A DNA stretch of 64,000 bases from Streptacidiphilus jeojiense (GCF_000719095.1 NZ_JOEH01000001.1:124001-188000); one strand, 5' to 3'. Counted from the first letter of the stretch, positions 15,564-24,199 are shown. The notes: generated by a model from the letters alone, not told the origin. Made by a program: numbers and translations.

Positions 15564-16862
15564 ATGAGCACCGAACTGCACCAGCCCACCCCCGCGTTGG
15601 AGTCCGGGACGGCGACCGCGCTGCTGCGCTTCGCCACCGCGGGCTCCGTCGACGACGGCAAGTCGACCCTGGTCGGCCGACTGCTCCACGACTCCAAGTC
15701 GATCCTCACCGACCAGTTGGAGGCGGTCACCACCGCCTCCCAGAACCGCGGCCAGGAGGCCCCCGACCTGGCGCTGCTGACCGACGGGCTGCGCGCCGAG
15801 CGCGAGCAGGGCATCACCATCGACGTGGCCTACCGCTACTTCGCCACCGCCCGGCGCCGCTTCATCCTGGCCGACACCCCGGGCCACGTTCAGTACACCC
15901 GCAACATGGTCACCGGCGCCTCCACCGCCGAGCTGGCCGTGGTCCTGGTCGACGCCCGCAACGGCGTGGTCCAGCAGACCCGCCGGCACGCCGCGGTCGC
16001 CGCGCTGCTGCGGGTCCCGCACGTCGTGCTGGCCGTCAACAAGATGGACCTGGTCGACTACGCGGAGCCGGTCTTCGCAGCCATCGCCGAGGAGTTCAAC
16101 GCCTACGCAGCCTCGCTCGGCGTCCCGGACGTGACCGCGATCCCAATCTCGGCGCTGGCCGGGGACAACGTGGTCGAGCCCTCCGCGCACATGGACTGGT
16201 ACGGCGGCCCGACCCTGCTGGAGCACCTGGAGACGGTGCCGGTCGGCTCCGACCCCTCGGACGAGCCGGCCCGCTTCCCGGTCCAGTACGTCATCCGCCC
16301 GCAGAGCGCCGAGCACCTGGACTACCGCGGCTATGCCGGCCAGCTGGCCTCCGGCGTGCTGCGGGCCGGCGACCCGGTGACGGTGCTGCCGTCCGGGCTG
16401 ACCACCACCGTGGCCGGGATCGACGTGCTCGGCAAGCAGACCGACATCGCCTGGGCCCCGCAGTCGGTGACGGTCCGTCTGGCCGACGACATCGACGTCT
16501 CCCGGGGCGACCTGATCGCGGCCGGGGCGGCCCCCGAGCCGACCCAGGACGTGCTGGCGACCGTCTCGCACCTGCACGAGCGGCCGCTGCGGGTCGGCGA
16601 CCGGGTGCTGCTCAAGCACACCACCCGCACGGTCCGCGCGATCGTCAAGGAGCTGCCCTACCGGATCGACATCGACACCCTGGACCGGGTCCCCCAGCCG
16701 GAGAGCCTCCAGGTCAACGACATCGGCCAGGTGGTGCTGCGCACCGCCGAACCTCTGGCGCTGGACCGCTACGCAGTGAACCGGCACACCGGATCGTTCC
16801 TGCTGATCGACCAGGCCGACGGCACCACGCTCACCGCCGGCATGGTCGGCGAAGCGTTCTGA
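15564..16862 (+). CDS. cysN: Sulfate adenylyltransferase large subunit, GTPase
   Basis: A 432-residue EF-Tu-like GTPase that drives the CysD reaction. G1 is GSVDDGKST (residues 27-35), G3 is ADTPGH and G4 is NKMD. Two beta-barrel domains follow. It lacks a fused CysC kinase domain, in keeping with a separate cysC here. The ATG at 15564 is two bases after the cysD stop. Length is typical of actinobacterial CysN without fusion. Confidence 0.96.
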   Translation: MSTELHQPTPALESGTATALLRFATAGSVDDGKSTLVGRLLHDSKSILTDQLEAVTTASQNRGQEAPDLALLTDGLRAEREQGITIDVAYRYFATARRRFILADTPGHVQYTRNMVTGASTAELAVVLVDARNGVVQQTRRHAAVAALLRVPHVVLAVNKMDLVDYAEPVFAAIAEEFNAYAASLGVPDVTAIPISALAGDNVVEPSAHMDWYGGPTLLEHLETVPVGSDPSDEPARFPVQYVIRPQSAEHLDYRGYAGQLASGVLRAGDPVTVLPSGLTTTVAGIDVLGKQTDIAWAPQSVTVRLADDIDVSRGDLIAAGAAPEPTQDVLATVSHLHERPLRVGDRVLLKHTTRTVRAIVKELPYRIDIDTLDRVPQPESLQVNDIGQVVLRTAEPLALDRYAVNRHTGSFLLIDQADGTTLTAGMVGEAF

Positions 16863-16891
16863 CCGGCACAACCGAGGAAGGGAAGCACACG

Positions 16892-17002
16892 ATGGGCGGC
16901 GAGGCTTTCTCCCGCATGGCGAAGGAAGGCGGGCGGGTCGGCAGCGGCGCGCTCGGTGCGGGACAGGGCGGCATAGCCGACTGTCGCGGCACGGGCTGTT
17001 GA
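16892..17002 (+). CDS. Possible 36-residue peptide between cysN and the sulfonate transporter
   Basis: A short ORF that begins MGGEAFSRMAKEGGRVGSG and ends DCRGTGC. It has a strong ribosome site (GAGGAAGGGAAG, 16873-16884) 7 bases before the ATG. It is Gly-rich with two Cys at the C-terminus, which is notable in a sulfur operon. It could be a real small protein or a second leader peptide for the transporter genes. No homologue is known to me, so confidence is limited. Confidence 0.35.
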   Translation: MGGEAFSRMAKEGGRVGSGALGAGQGGIADCRGTGC

Positions 17003-17055
17003 CGCTCCGTCACACCTCCTGTTCCTTCCTGCCGACCATCGTTAAGGACCCCTCC

Positions 17056-18183
17056 ATGTCTGCTCTCTCCCGCACCCGCACCAGACGTTCACTCGCCGCG
17101 GCCGGTGCCGGTCTGGCCGTCGTCGGTCTGCTCAGCGCCTGCGGCTACGGTTCCAAGTCGGACTCCACGTCCGGAGCCACCTCGGCCGCCGCCTCCGGTT
17201 CCGCCACCGGCGCCAAGCTCTCGGCGGACACCGTCCACATCGGCTACTTCGCCAACCTGACCCACGCGACGCCGCTGATCGGGATCCAGAACGGGCAGTT
17301 CCAGAAGGACCTGGGCTCGACCACCATCAAGACCCAGATCTTCAACGCCGGCCCCTCCGAGATCGAGGCACTGAACTCCGGCGCCATCGACATCGCCTGG
17401 ATCGGCCCCTCCCCGTCCATCAACGGCTATGTGAAGTCCAACGGCGCGGCGCTGAAGATCATCTCCGGTGCCACCACCGGTGGTGCGGAGCTGGTGGTCA
17501 ACCCCGCGAAGATCAAGAGCATCGCGGACCTCAAGGGCAAGAAGATCGCCACCCCGCAGCTGGCCAACACCCAGGACGTGGCGCTGCTCAACTTCCTCTC
17601 CACCAAGGGCTTCAAGGTGGACGCCAAGTCCGGCAAGGGCGACGTCTCGGTGGTCCGCACCGACAACTCGCTCACCCCGACCGCCTACCAGACCGGTGCC
17701 ATCGACGGCGCCTGGGTGCCCGAGCCCACCGCCTCCAAGCTGGTGGCCGAGGGCGCGAAGATCCTGGTCGACGAGAAGAGCCTGTGGCCGGACGGCAAGT
17801 TCGTGTCCACCAACGTGATCGTCTCGCAGACCTTCCTGAAGGCGCACCCCGACGTGGTCCAGGCCGTGCTCAAGGCGTCCGTGGACACCAACGCCTGGAT
17901 CACCGCCAACCCGGCCGAGGCCAAGACCGACGCCAACGCCGCGCTGAAGACCCTCACCAAGAAGGCCCTGTCGACCTCGGTGCTGGACGCCGCCTGGTCC
18001 GAACTGGCGGTCACCAACGACCCGCTGGCCTCCTCGCTGCAGACCGAGGCCCAGCACGCGGTCACCGCGGGTCTGCTGGCCAAGCCCGACCTGACCGGCA
18101 TCTACGACCTCACGCTGCTCAACAAGGTCCTCACCGCGGCGGGGCAGCCGACCGTCTCCGCGGCAGGGCTCGGCACCCAGTGA
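17056..18183 (+). CDS. Sulfonate/taurine-type ABC transporter substrate-binding lipoprotein
   Basis: A 375-residue SsuA/TauA-like binding protein. A basic N-terminus, a hydrophobic stretch and the lipobox LLSAC (acylated Cys at residue 29) mark an exported lipoprotein. It is followed by a Ser/Ala/Gly linker to about residue 55. The mature part contains FNAGPSEIEALNSGAIDIAWIG and NTQDVALLNFL, typical of the NMT1/sulfonate-binding family. Next to sulfate-activation genes it probably imports alkanesulfonates, or sulfate. The ATG at 17056 was chosen because the upstream in-frame extension to 16999 would bury the signal peptide. A strong hairpin separates it from the ATPase gene. Confidence 0.9.
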   Translation: MSALSRTRTRRSLAAAGAGLAVVGLLSACGYGSKSDSTSGATSAAASGSATGAKLSADTVHIGYFANLTHATPLIGIQNGQFQKDLGSTTIKTQIFNAGPSEIEALNSGAIDIAWIGPSPSINGYVKSNGAALKIISGATTGGAELVVNPAKIKSIADLKGKKIATPQLANTQDVALLNFLSTKGFKVDAKSGKGDVSVVRTDNSLTPTAYQTGAIDGAWVPEPTASKLVAEGAKILVDEKSLWPDGKFVSTNVIVSQTFLKAHPDVVQAVLKASVDTNAWITANPAEAKTDANAALKTLTKKALSTSVLDAAWSELAVTNDPLASSLQTEAQHAVTAGLLAKPDLTGIYDLTLLNKVLTAAGQPTVSAAGLGTQ

Positions 18184-18205
18184 CCGGCACGCAGTGACAC
18201 GCTCC

Positions 18206-18249
18206 GGGTCCCGTCCCGCATCCATGTCGATGCCTGCGGGACGGGCCCC
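18206..18249 (+). terminator. Intercistronic hairpin after the binding-protein gene
   Basis: CCCGTCCCGCA (18210-18220) pairs perfectly with TGCGGGACGGG (18235-18245) around a 14-base loop. The stem can extend to about 15 pairs with one mismatch. Placed between the binding protein and the ATPase, it would stabilise or terminate transcripts so that the binding protein is made in excess. Confidence 0.65.
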
Positions 18250-18306
18250 GGCCCCACCCCGTCCGCACCACGTCCCTTTTCCCGCACCGTTCCAGGAGGT
18301 GACCGA

Positions 18307-19104
18307 ATGGCTTCGGTAGTCACCGACCAACTGCCCGGCCCCGCCCTCGCCACGGAACCGCCCGCCGTGACGCTCGACCACGTCAGCAAGTCGTTCGGCC
18401 GTCCCGGCGCAGAACACCCCGTGCTCGACGACATCACCCTCAGCGTCGCCCCCGGCGAGTTCGTCTGCCTCCTGGGCGCCTCCGGCTGCGGCAAGTCGAC
18501 CCTGCTCAACCTGGTCGCCGGGCTGGACCGGCCCAGCAGCGGCACCATCGAGGTCCCCGGCGGCCGCGCCGCGCTGATGTTCCAGGAGCACGCGCTGTTC
18601 CCCTGGCTGACCGCCGGGCAGAACATCGAGCTGGCGCTGCGGCTGCGCGGCCTGCCGCGCGCCGAGCGCCGCCCCGAGGCCGAGCGGCTGCTGGAGCTGG
18701 TCCGCCTCGGCGGCGCCCACCGCAAGCGGGTGCACGAGCTCTCCGGCGGCATGCGCCAGCGCGTCGCCCTGGCCCGCGCGCTCGCCCAGGACGCCAAGGT
18801 GCTGCTGATGGACGAGCCCTTCGCCGCCCTGGACGCCATCACCCGCGACGTGCTGCACGAGGAGCTCACCCGGATCTGGGCCGAGACGGCCGTCTCGGTC
18901 GTCTTCGTCACCCACAACGTCCGCGAGGCCGTCCGGCTGGCCCAGCGGGTGGTCCTGCTGTCCTCGCGGCCCGGACGGATCGCCCGCGAGTGGCGGATCG
19001 ACCTGCCGCAGCCGCGCCGTATCGAGGATGCCGCGGTCGCGGACCTCTCCGTCGAGATCACCGACCAGCTCCGAGGGGAGATCCGCCGCCATGTCCAGCA
19101 CTGA
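18307..19104 (+). CDS. Sulfonate/taurine-type ABC transporter ATP-binding protein
   Basis: A 265-residue ATPase of the SsuB/TauB/NrtD type. Walker A is GASGCGKST, the signature is LSGGMRQRVALARAL, and Walker B is VLLMDEPFAALDA. The switch histidine lies in FVTHNVREA. AGGAGGTGACC lies directly before the ATG, a near-perfect ribosome site. It energises import with the permease encoded next, whose start lies inside its 3' end. The substrate is inferred from the neighbouring sulfur genes. Confidence 0.92.
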   Translation: MASVVTDQLPGPALATEPPAVTLDHVSKSFGRPGAEHPVLDDITLSVAPGEFVCLLGASGCGKSTLLNLVAGLDRPSSGTIEVPGGRAALMFQEHALFPWLTAGQNIELALRLRGLPRAERRPEAERLLELVRLGGAHRKRVHELSGGMRQRVALARALAQDAKVLLMDEPFAALDAITRDVLHEELTRIWAETAVSVVFVTHNVREAVRLAQRVVLLSSRPGRIAREWRIDLPQPRRIEDAAVADLSVEITDQLRGEIRRHVQH

Positions 19105-20038
19105 GCAGCTGACCGAGGCGGCCCCCGAGGCCGCCGGGAACGTCACCGGAAACGTCACCGCAAACGTCACCGACAAGGCCGCCGACGACGCCGCACTGGG
19201 GGCCGGCCTCGACGCCCTGGAGACCCAGACCGTCGAACGCACCCCGCTGCGCTCCATCCTGATCAGCAAGGTGGTCCCGCCGCTGGTCGCGATAGCCCTG
19301 GTGCTGCTGGTCTGGCAGCTCGCCTACGCGGCCCACATCAAACGGCCCGACCTGCTGCCCAGCCCGCTGGACGTCTGGAACAGCCTCTACGACCAGTGGC
19401 TGCAGGGCACCATCCTCGGCACCATCTGGACCTCGCTGTCCCGCGGCGCCCTGGGCTTCCTGGCCTCGGTCGTCATCGGCACGCCGCTGGGCCTGCTGGT
19501 CGCCAAGGTGAAGCCGGTCCGGGCGGCCATCGGGCCGATCCTGTCCGGGCTGCAGTCCATCCCGTCGGTCGCCTGGGTCCCGGCCGCCGTCATCTGGTTC
19601 GGACTCAGCAACGCCACCATCTACGCCGTGGTGCTGCTCGGTGCCGTCCCCTCCATCGCCAACGGCCTGGTCGCCGGCGTGGACCAGGTCCAGCCGCTGT
19701 ACCTGCGGGCCGGACGCACCCTGGGCGCCACCGGGCTGCGCGGCATCTGGTTCGTGCTGCTCCCGGCCTCGCTGCCGGGCTACCTGGCCGGGCTGAAGCA
19801 GGGCTGGGCCTTCGCCTGGCGCTCGCTGATGGCCGCCGAGCTGATCGCCAGTTCGCCGGCGCTGGGCCTGGGCCTGGGGCAGTCGCTGGAGAACGCCCGC
19901 GAGGTCCAGGACATGCCGGGGGTGCTCTCCACCATCCTGCTGATCCTGATCGTCGGCATCGGCATCGAGCTGCTGATCTTCGCCCCGATGGAGCGTCGGG
20001 TGCTGCGCTCGCGCGGGCTGCTGGTGGCCCGTCGATGA
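19091..20038 (+). CDS. Sulfonate/taurine-type ABC transporter permease
   Basis: A 315-residue permease of the SsuC/TauC family with six or more hydrophobic segments from about residue 60. The EAA-like loop (GRTLGATGLRGIWFVLLPASLPG) contacts the ATPase. The N-terminal 50 residues are unusual: acidic/Thr-rich with three NVT repeats (NVTGNVTANVTDK) produced by a 12-bp tandem repeat. The ATG at 19091 overlaps the ATPase gene by 14 bases. Its stop overlaps the start of the chelatase gene (ATGA), tying all these genes into one unit. Confidence 0.92.
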   Translation: MSSTEQLTEAAPEAAGNVTGNVTANVTDKAADDAALGAGLDALETQTVERTPLRSILISKVVPPLVAIALVLLVWQLAYAAHIKRPDLLPSPLDVWNSLYDQWLQGTILGTIWTSLSRGALGFLASVVIGTPLGLLVAKVKPVRAAIGPILSGLQSIPSVAWVPAAVIWFGLSNATIYAVVLLGAVPSIANGLVAGVDQVQPLYLRAGRTLGATGLRGIWFVLLPASLPGYLAGLKQGWAFAWRSLMAAELIASSPALGLGLGQSLENAREVQDMPGVLSTILLILIVGIGIELLIFAPMERRVLRSRGLLVARR

Positions 20039-20832
20039 CCACCGGCTCCACCCTGCTCCTGGTCGCGCACGGCAGCCGCGACCCGCGCCACGCCGCCACG
20101 GTCACCGACCTGGCGGCGCTGGTGCGGGCGCAGCGGCCCGACCTGCCGGTCGAGGTGGGCTATCTGGACCACTGCGCGCCCCGGATCCCGCAGGTGCTGG
20201 AGTCGCTCGGCGGGCGACCCGTCGCACCCCCCGGTGAACCCGCGGCACCCGCCTGGTTCCGGGACCAGGTCGTCGCGATCCCGCTGCTGCTGAACCACGC
20301 CTTCCACGCCCGCAGCGACATCCCGGCGGTGCTGGCGGAGGCCGCGTCGCGGCAGCACGGGCTGACCGTCCGCCAGGGCGCGGTGCTGGGCCCCTCGCCG
20401 CTGCTGCTGGACGCCCTGGACCGGCGTCTGGCCGAGGCGGGGGTACGTCCCTCGGCGCGGACCGGGGTCGTCCTGGCCGCCGCAGGCTCCTCCGACCCGG
20501 CCGCCAACGCGGTGACCCGCGAGGTCGCCGCCGACTGGCAGCGGACCCGCGGCTGGGGCGCGGTCGAGGTCGCCCACGCCTCCGCCGCCCCGCCCCGGGT
20601 CGCCGACGCGGTCGCCGCGCTGCGCGCCCGCGGTCTGACGGACATCGCCGTCGCCCCCTACCTGCTGGCCCCTGGCCTGCTCCCGGACCGCATCGCCGCC
20701 GAGGCGTCGGCGGCGGGTGTCGACACCGTCGCCGCGCCGCTGGGTGCGACCCCGGAGCTGGCCCGGCTGCTGCTGCGCCGCCACGACGAGGCACTGCGGA
20801 CTGCCACCCGGCGCGCCTCGCTCGCCGCCTGA
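20035..20832 (+). CDS. Sirohydrochlorin chelatase-like protein (CbiX/SirB)
   Basis: A 265-residue class II chelatase that inserts a metal into sirohydrochlorin. As last gene of the sulfur operon it probably supplies siroheme iron for sulfite reductase. The motif VAHGSRDPRH near the N-terminus carries the metal-binding His. A second AAAGSSDP and VEVAHASAAP half suggests the tandem two-domain form. The ATG at 20035 overlaps the permease stop. The much longer open frame starting at 19396 is a shadow of the permease. Confidence 0.9.
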   Translation: MTTGSTLLLVAHGSRDPRHAATVTDLAALVRAQRPDLPVEVGYLDHCAPRIPQVLESLGGRPVAPPGEPAAPAWFRDQVVAIPLLLNHAFHARSDIPAVLAEAASRQHGLTVRQGAVLGPSPLLLDALDRRLAEAGVRPSARTGVVLAAAGSSDPAANAVTREVAADWQRTRGWGAVEVAHASAAPPRVADAVAALRARGLTDIAVAPYLLAPGLLPDRIAAEASAAGVDTVAAPLGATPELARLLLRRHDEALRTATRRASLAA

Positions 20833-20879
20833 CCCATAATCAGGTGACCCGGGCCGCAGCCGCCCGCTACCTTCGCCGC

Positions 20880-21443
20880 ATGTCCGAATCCACATCCGAC
20901 AAGCGAATGGTGAGAACCTCCAAGTTCCTCTCGCTGGTGCTGCGGCACGACCCCGACCGCATCGGCCTGACCCTGGACCCGGCCGGCTGGGTCGAGGTCG
21001 ACGTCCTGCTGAGCGCCCTCGCGGCGCACAACCACCGGCTGACCCGGGAGCAGCTCGACCTCGTCGTCGAGCAGAACGACAAGCGCCGCTTCGCCTTCGA
21101 CCCGACCGGCACCCGGATCAGGGCCAGCCAGGGCCACTCCGTCCCGGTCGACCTCGGCTACGAGGACGCCGAGCCGCCGGCGCAGCTCTTCCACGGCACC
21201 CATCCGCAGGTGCTGGACGCGATCCGGCGCGAGGGCCTGCGTCCGATGAACCGGCACGCCGTGCACCTGTCCGCCGACGCGGAGACCGCCACCCGGGTCG
21301 GGGCCCGCCGGGGCCGCCCGGTCGTCCTCACCGTCGACGCCGCCCGGATGGCGGCCGACGGCCACCGATTCCGGGTCAGCGCCAACGGCGTCTGGCTCAC
21401 CGACGCCGTGCCGCCGGAGTACCTGGGGCATCCGGCCCGCTAG
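20880..21443 (+). CDS. kptA: RNA 2'-phosphotransferase (KptA/Tpt1)
   Basis: A 187-residue NAD-dependent 2'-phosphotransferase. In eukaryotes Tpt1 removes the splice-junction phosphate from tRNA; the bacterial role is unknown because bacteria lack that splicing. Family motifs visible are KFLSLVLRHDP at the start, LFHGTHP, MNRHAVHLS and the C-terminal NGVWLTDAVPPEYL. The ATG at 20880 gives the usual length; the frame is open back to a GTG at 20844 and no ribosome site decides. It may share transcription with the chelatase gene 47 bases upstream, but no functional link is evident. Confidence 0.92.
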   Translation: MSESTSDKRMVRTSKFLSLVLRHDPDRIGLTLDPAGWVEVDVLLSALAAHNHRLTREQLDLVVEQNDKRRFAFDPTGTRIRASQGHSVPVDLGYEDAEPPAQLFHGTHPQVLDAIRREGLRPMNRHAVHLSADAETATRVGARRGRPVVLTVDAARMAADGHRFRVSANGVWLTDAVPPEYLGHPAR

Positions 21444-21446
21444 CTA

Positions 21447-21464
21447 TCGACAGCATGCTGTCGA
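21447..21464. promoter_or_regulatory. Operator palindrome 1 of the DJ-1/MarR operon
   Basis: TCGACAGCATGCTGTCGA is a perfect 18-bp palindrome 18 bases before the start codon. It shares GACAG-N-ATGCTGTC with the second site, consistent with a MarR-family dimer site. Confidence 0.75.
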
Positions 21465-21466
21465 AG

Positions 21467-21482
21467 TGACAGAATGCTGTCA
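21467..21482. promoter_or_regulatory. Operator palindrome 2, overlapping the start codon
   Basis: TGACAGAATGCTGTCA is a palindrome with one central mismatched pair. Its last base is the A of the ATG. Binding here would block transcription initiation or early elongation of the operon. Confidence 0.7.
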
Positions 21483-22135
21483 TGACGAATCAGGCGGAGC
21501 AGACCCGCGCAGTCGCACCGATCGTCCATCTCGCCGTCTACGACGGCCTCGCCGACTGGGAGGCCGCACTCGCGGTCGCGCAGATCCGGAGCGGTACCTT
21601 CCAGATCGGCGGCGCCACCCACGACATCCGCACCGTCGGCGTCGACCGGGAGCCGGTCCGCACCATGGGCGGGGTGACCGTCGTCCCCGACCTGGGCCTG
21701 GACGGGCTCGCCCCCGCCGACAGCGCCATGCTGATCGTTCCCGGCGGCGGTTGCTGGGAGGCCGGCGACCACACCGAGTTCCCACTTAAGGGACGTCAGT
21801 TCCTGGACGCCGGTGTGCCGGTGGCGGCGATCTGCGGTGCCGTCTTCGGCTTCGGGGCGGCCGGGCTGCTGGACGACCGCGACCACACCGGGGCCGCTGC
21901 CGAGTACCTGGCGATGACCGGCTACCAGGGCGGCAAGCGGTACCAGGAGGCCGACGCCGTCAACGACCGCGGGCTGATCACCGCCGGTCCGACCGATTCG
22001 GTGGCCTTCGCCCGCGAGGTCATCGCACAGCTGGGCATCTGGCGGCCGGCCGTGCTGGACGCCTGGTTCCGGCTGTTCGGCCGCTCCGAATCGGCCGCGT
22101 ACGGCGAGCTGATGGGCCTGGTCTCCGCCGCATGA
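21482..22135 (+). CDS. DJ-1/PfpI family protein (class I glutamine amidotransferase-like)
   Basis: A 217-residue DJ-1/PfpI-fold protein. The nucleophile elbow is AAICGAVFGFG with Cys at about residue 119, and VPGGGCWEAGDH precedes it. Members include chaperones, glyoxalases and isonitrile hydratases, so the reaction cannot be named from sequence. Two palindromes lie in the 38 bases upstream, and a MarR regulator follows with an ATGA overlap. Repression by that MarR protein, relieved by a small molecule handled by this enzyme, is the likely arrangement (inference). Confidence 0.88.
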   Translation: MTNQAEQTRAVAPIVHLAVYDGLADWEAALAVAQIRSGTFQIGGATHDIRTVGVDREPVRTMGGVTVVPDLGLDGLAPADSAMLIVPGGGCWEAGDHTEFPLKGRQFLDAGVPVAAICGAVFGFGAAGLLDDRDHTGAAAEYLAMTGYQGGKRYQEADAVNDRGLITAGPTDSVAFAREVIAQLGIWRPAVLDAWFRLFGRSESAAYGELMGLVSAA

Positions 22136-22653
22136 CCGACACCGCGCCCGCCGTCTCGCCCACCCTCGCACCCCTGGCCGCACCGCCCTCCCCCGGCGCC
22201 CTGCTCTCGGCCGCCGCGCTGGGCTCGTTCCGGGCCAACGGCCTGTTCCTGGAGGCCGCCGAGCAGTTGTCCCGCCCAATCGGGCTCACCGCCGCCCGCT
22301 GGCAGGTGCTGGGCGCCGTCCTGGTGGAACCGCTGACCGTGGCCGGCATCGCCAGGGCGATGGGCATCACCCGGCAGAGCGTCCAGCGGCTGGCGGACCT
22401 GCTGGTGGAACAGGGCCTGGCCGAGTACCGGCCCAACCCGGCGCACCGCCGGGCCAAGCTGATCCTGGCCACCGAGGCGGGCCGCGCCGCCGTGCACGCC
22501 ATCGGACCGGCCCACGGCGAGCTGGCCCGGCAACTGGTCGACCGCCTCGGCCCGCAACGGCTGGCCGAGGCGGTGACCGCACTGGAGGCGCTGTCCGACG
22601 CGATGGCGGACATCCTGGACGACCGCCACGACGGCCAGGGCACTACCGGGTGA
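22132..22653 (+). CDS. MarR family transcriptional regulator
   Basis: A 173-residue winged-helix regulator. The recognition region lies in TVAGIARAMGITRQSVQRLADLLVEQGLAEYRPN and is followed by the wing (AHRRAKLILATEAG). An Ala/Pro-rich 25-residue N-terminus precedes the dimerisation helix. It overlaps the DJ-1 gene by 4 bases and is co-transcribed with it, so the twin palindromes upstream are probably its own operators. The 3' end overlaps the convergent membrane-protein gene by 11 bases. Confidence 0.9.
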   Translation: MTDTAPAVSPTLAPLAAPPSPGALLSAAALGSFRANGLFLEAAEQLSRPIGLTAARWQVLGAVLVEPLTVAGIARAMGITRQSVQRLADLLVEQGLAEYRPNPAHRRAKLILATEAGRAAVHAIGPAHGELARQLVDRLGPQRLAEAVTALEALSDAMADILDDRHDGQGTTG

Positions 22654-23548
22654 CGTAGAGGTCCGAGTCGGGGAAGGTCCGGACCGAGCCGTCGGTGTAG
22701 CTGACGGTGACGGTGTCGCCTCCCGGGGTGGCCCACATGTCCGCGACCGGCCACCAGGCGGTCCAGCGGTTGTTCTGGATGTGCGCCGTGGTCCGGTGAC
22801 CGCCCGAGTTCACCGTCACGCTGCGGACGCCGTTGCCTGCGAATCCGGTGCTGTAGCCGAATCCCGCCTTGCCCTTGCCCACGCCGTGGGCGCCGCCGGT
22901 GTCGATCAGGACGGCCCGGTCGGCCAGCTTCGCCGGAACCGGGTCCAGGGTGTCCCAGAAGCCCTGGCCGCCGGAGCCAGCCATGCACAGGAACACGTTC
23001 CCGGCCCGTGAGACGATCTCGCTGGCGATCGATCCGCGCAGGTCGGCGACGGTCACGGTCTGCGGGCTGCCGTTGCCAGGGGCGTCCTGGAGGGCGCGGT
23101 CGCACCACTTCGCCCCCGAGCCGTCCGCCGTCGCGGGAGCGGCGTCGCTGGTCCAGGAGGCCAGCTCGGCCGAGGTGAACATGGGGGCGTGCGGGCTGCC
23201 GTAGGAGATCAGGTCGCGGACGCGCTGGACCGCGGTGGGGGCGACCACCACGGCCGCGCAGGCCGCGGCCGCCGTCAGCAGACCGGTGGCCAGCAGGATC
23301 CGACCGGTCCGCCGGCGACGCCTCGGGGCCGGGACGGTCCGGGGGCCGTGCCCCTCGGTGCGGATGCTCTGCAGCAGCGCCTCGCAGCGGGCGGCCTCCG
23401 CCAGGGTGAGCTCCCGGGCCGGGGCCGGGTCGTGCCCGGAGAGCAGCAGGTCCAGGTCGAGGTTCTCGGTCATCGGGTTTCCGTTCTCGGTGGCAGGGGC
23501 GACGGCAGGGGCGACGGCGGCAGCACTGCGGTCCTTGCGGCGCCTCAT
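22643..23548 (-). CDS. Membrane protein paired with the ECF sigma factor
   Basis: A 301-residue protein with a cytoplasmic N-terminus of about 80 residues and one membrane helix (RILLATGLLTAAAACAAVVVA). An extracytoplasmic domain of about 200 residues is rich in Gly, Trp and Thr. Translational coupling (ATGA) to the sigma gene and the topology suggest an anti-sigma or sensing partner. No zinc anti-sigma motif (HxxxCxxC) is present, so that role is inference. The extracytoplasmic domain contains KWCDRAL and FLCMAGSG, which may form one disulfide. An internal ATG at 23473 is an alternative start, but the overlap favours 23548. Confidence 0.6.
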   Translation of the reverse strand: MRRRKDRSAAAVAPAVAPATENGNPMTENLDLDLLLSGHDPAPARELTLAEAARCEALLQSIRTEGHGPRTVPAPRRRRRTGRILLATGLLTAAAACAAVVVAPTAVQRVRDLISYGSPHAPMFTSAELASWTSDAAPATADGSGAKWCDRALQDAPGNGSPQTVTVADLRGSIASEIVSRAGNVFLCMAGSGGQGFWDTLDPVPAKLADRAVLIDTGGAHGVGKGKAGFGYSTGFAGNGVRSVTVNSGGHRTTAHIQNNRWTAWWPVADMWATPGGDTVTVSYTDGSVRTFPDSDLYVTR

Positions 23549-24072
23549 CGGGCACCGCGCTGGGCCGGGACGAACGGGACGGCCGGGGCCGTGAGTTGCA
23601 GCAGTTCCCGCAGCCGCGCCCGGGCCCGGGACAGCCGCATCCGGAACGCCGAGGGCGAGCAGCCGAGCACGTCGGCGGCCTGGACATCGCTCAGCCCGTC
23701 CCAGACCACCAGGGCCAGCGCCTCCTGATCGCCCGCAGAGAGCCGGCGCCAGGCGTCGGCGAGATCCAGCCGGGCGTCGACGTGCGGAGCCGGATCATGG
23801 CCGGGGTCCGGCCGTTCGGCTATCCGCACCGCCAGTGCCTGCCGCCGGCGGCGGCCGCGGCCAGCGTTGAGCATCGCGTTCCGGGCCGTCGCGAAGAGCC
23901 AGGGCCGCACCTCGGCGGGCAGTTCGCCGCGCTTGCGCCAGGCCGTCAGGAAGGTCTCCCCGACGATGTCGTCGGCCTGCGCGGGCTCGGCCCTGCGGGC
24001 GACGAACCTCAGCACGTCGGGGTAGTGCTCCCGGTACATCGCCTCGTACTCGGCTTCGGTGCGGATCGCCAT
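23545..24072 (-). CDS. ECF-type RNA polymerase sigma factor
   Basis: A 175-residue sigma-70 family factor. Region 2 (YREHYPDVLRFVARRA...DIVGETFLTAWRKR) and region 4 (RLSAGDQEALALVVWDGLSDVQAADVLGCSPSAFRMRLSRARARL) are both present and in the usual order. The ATG at 24072 is preceded by GAGAGGA at 7-8 bases, preferred over the GTG at 24096. The stop overlaps the start of the membrane-protein gene (ATGA). Target promoters cannot be named. No obvious autoregulatory -35 (AAC-type) was identified in the 55 bases upstream before the terminator. Confidence 0.93.
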   Translation of the reverse strand: MAIRTEAEYEAMYREHYPDVLRFVARRAEPAQADDIVGETFLTAWRKRGELPAEVRPWLFATARNAMLNAGRGRRRRQALAVRIAERPDPGHDPAPHVDARLDLADAWRRLSAGDQEALALVVWDGLSDVQAADVLGCSPSAFRMRLSRARARLRELLQLTAPAVPFVPAQRGAR

Positions 24073-24127
24073 GGGTGTCCTCTCAGAAGGCGTCACCTCT
24101 ACATGTCCGGACGGGTCCGAACCGCAA

Positions 24128-24169
24128 CAGGTGAGGGCCGCCGTACCGAAGTACGACGGCCCTCACCTG
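24128..24169. terminator. Strong hairpin between the sigma gene and the MMPL gene
   Basis: The 19-base arms 24128-24146 and 24151-24169 pair with one mismatch around the loop CGAA. It lies 30 bases beyond the MMPL stop on that strand and upstream of the sigma gene, and probably terminates the MMPL transcript. Confidence 0.8.
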
Positions 24170-24199
24170 CGTGTGCTGTTCAGCGCCCCGACCGGGCAG

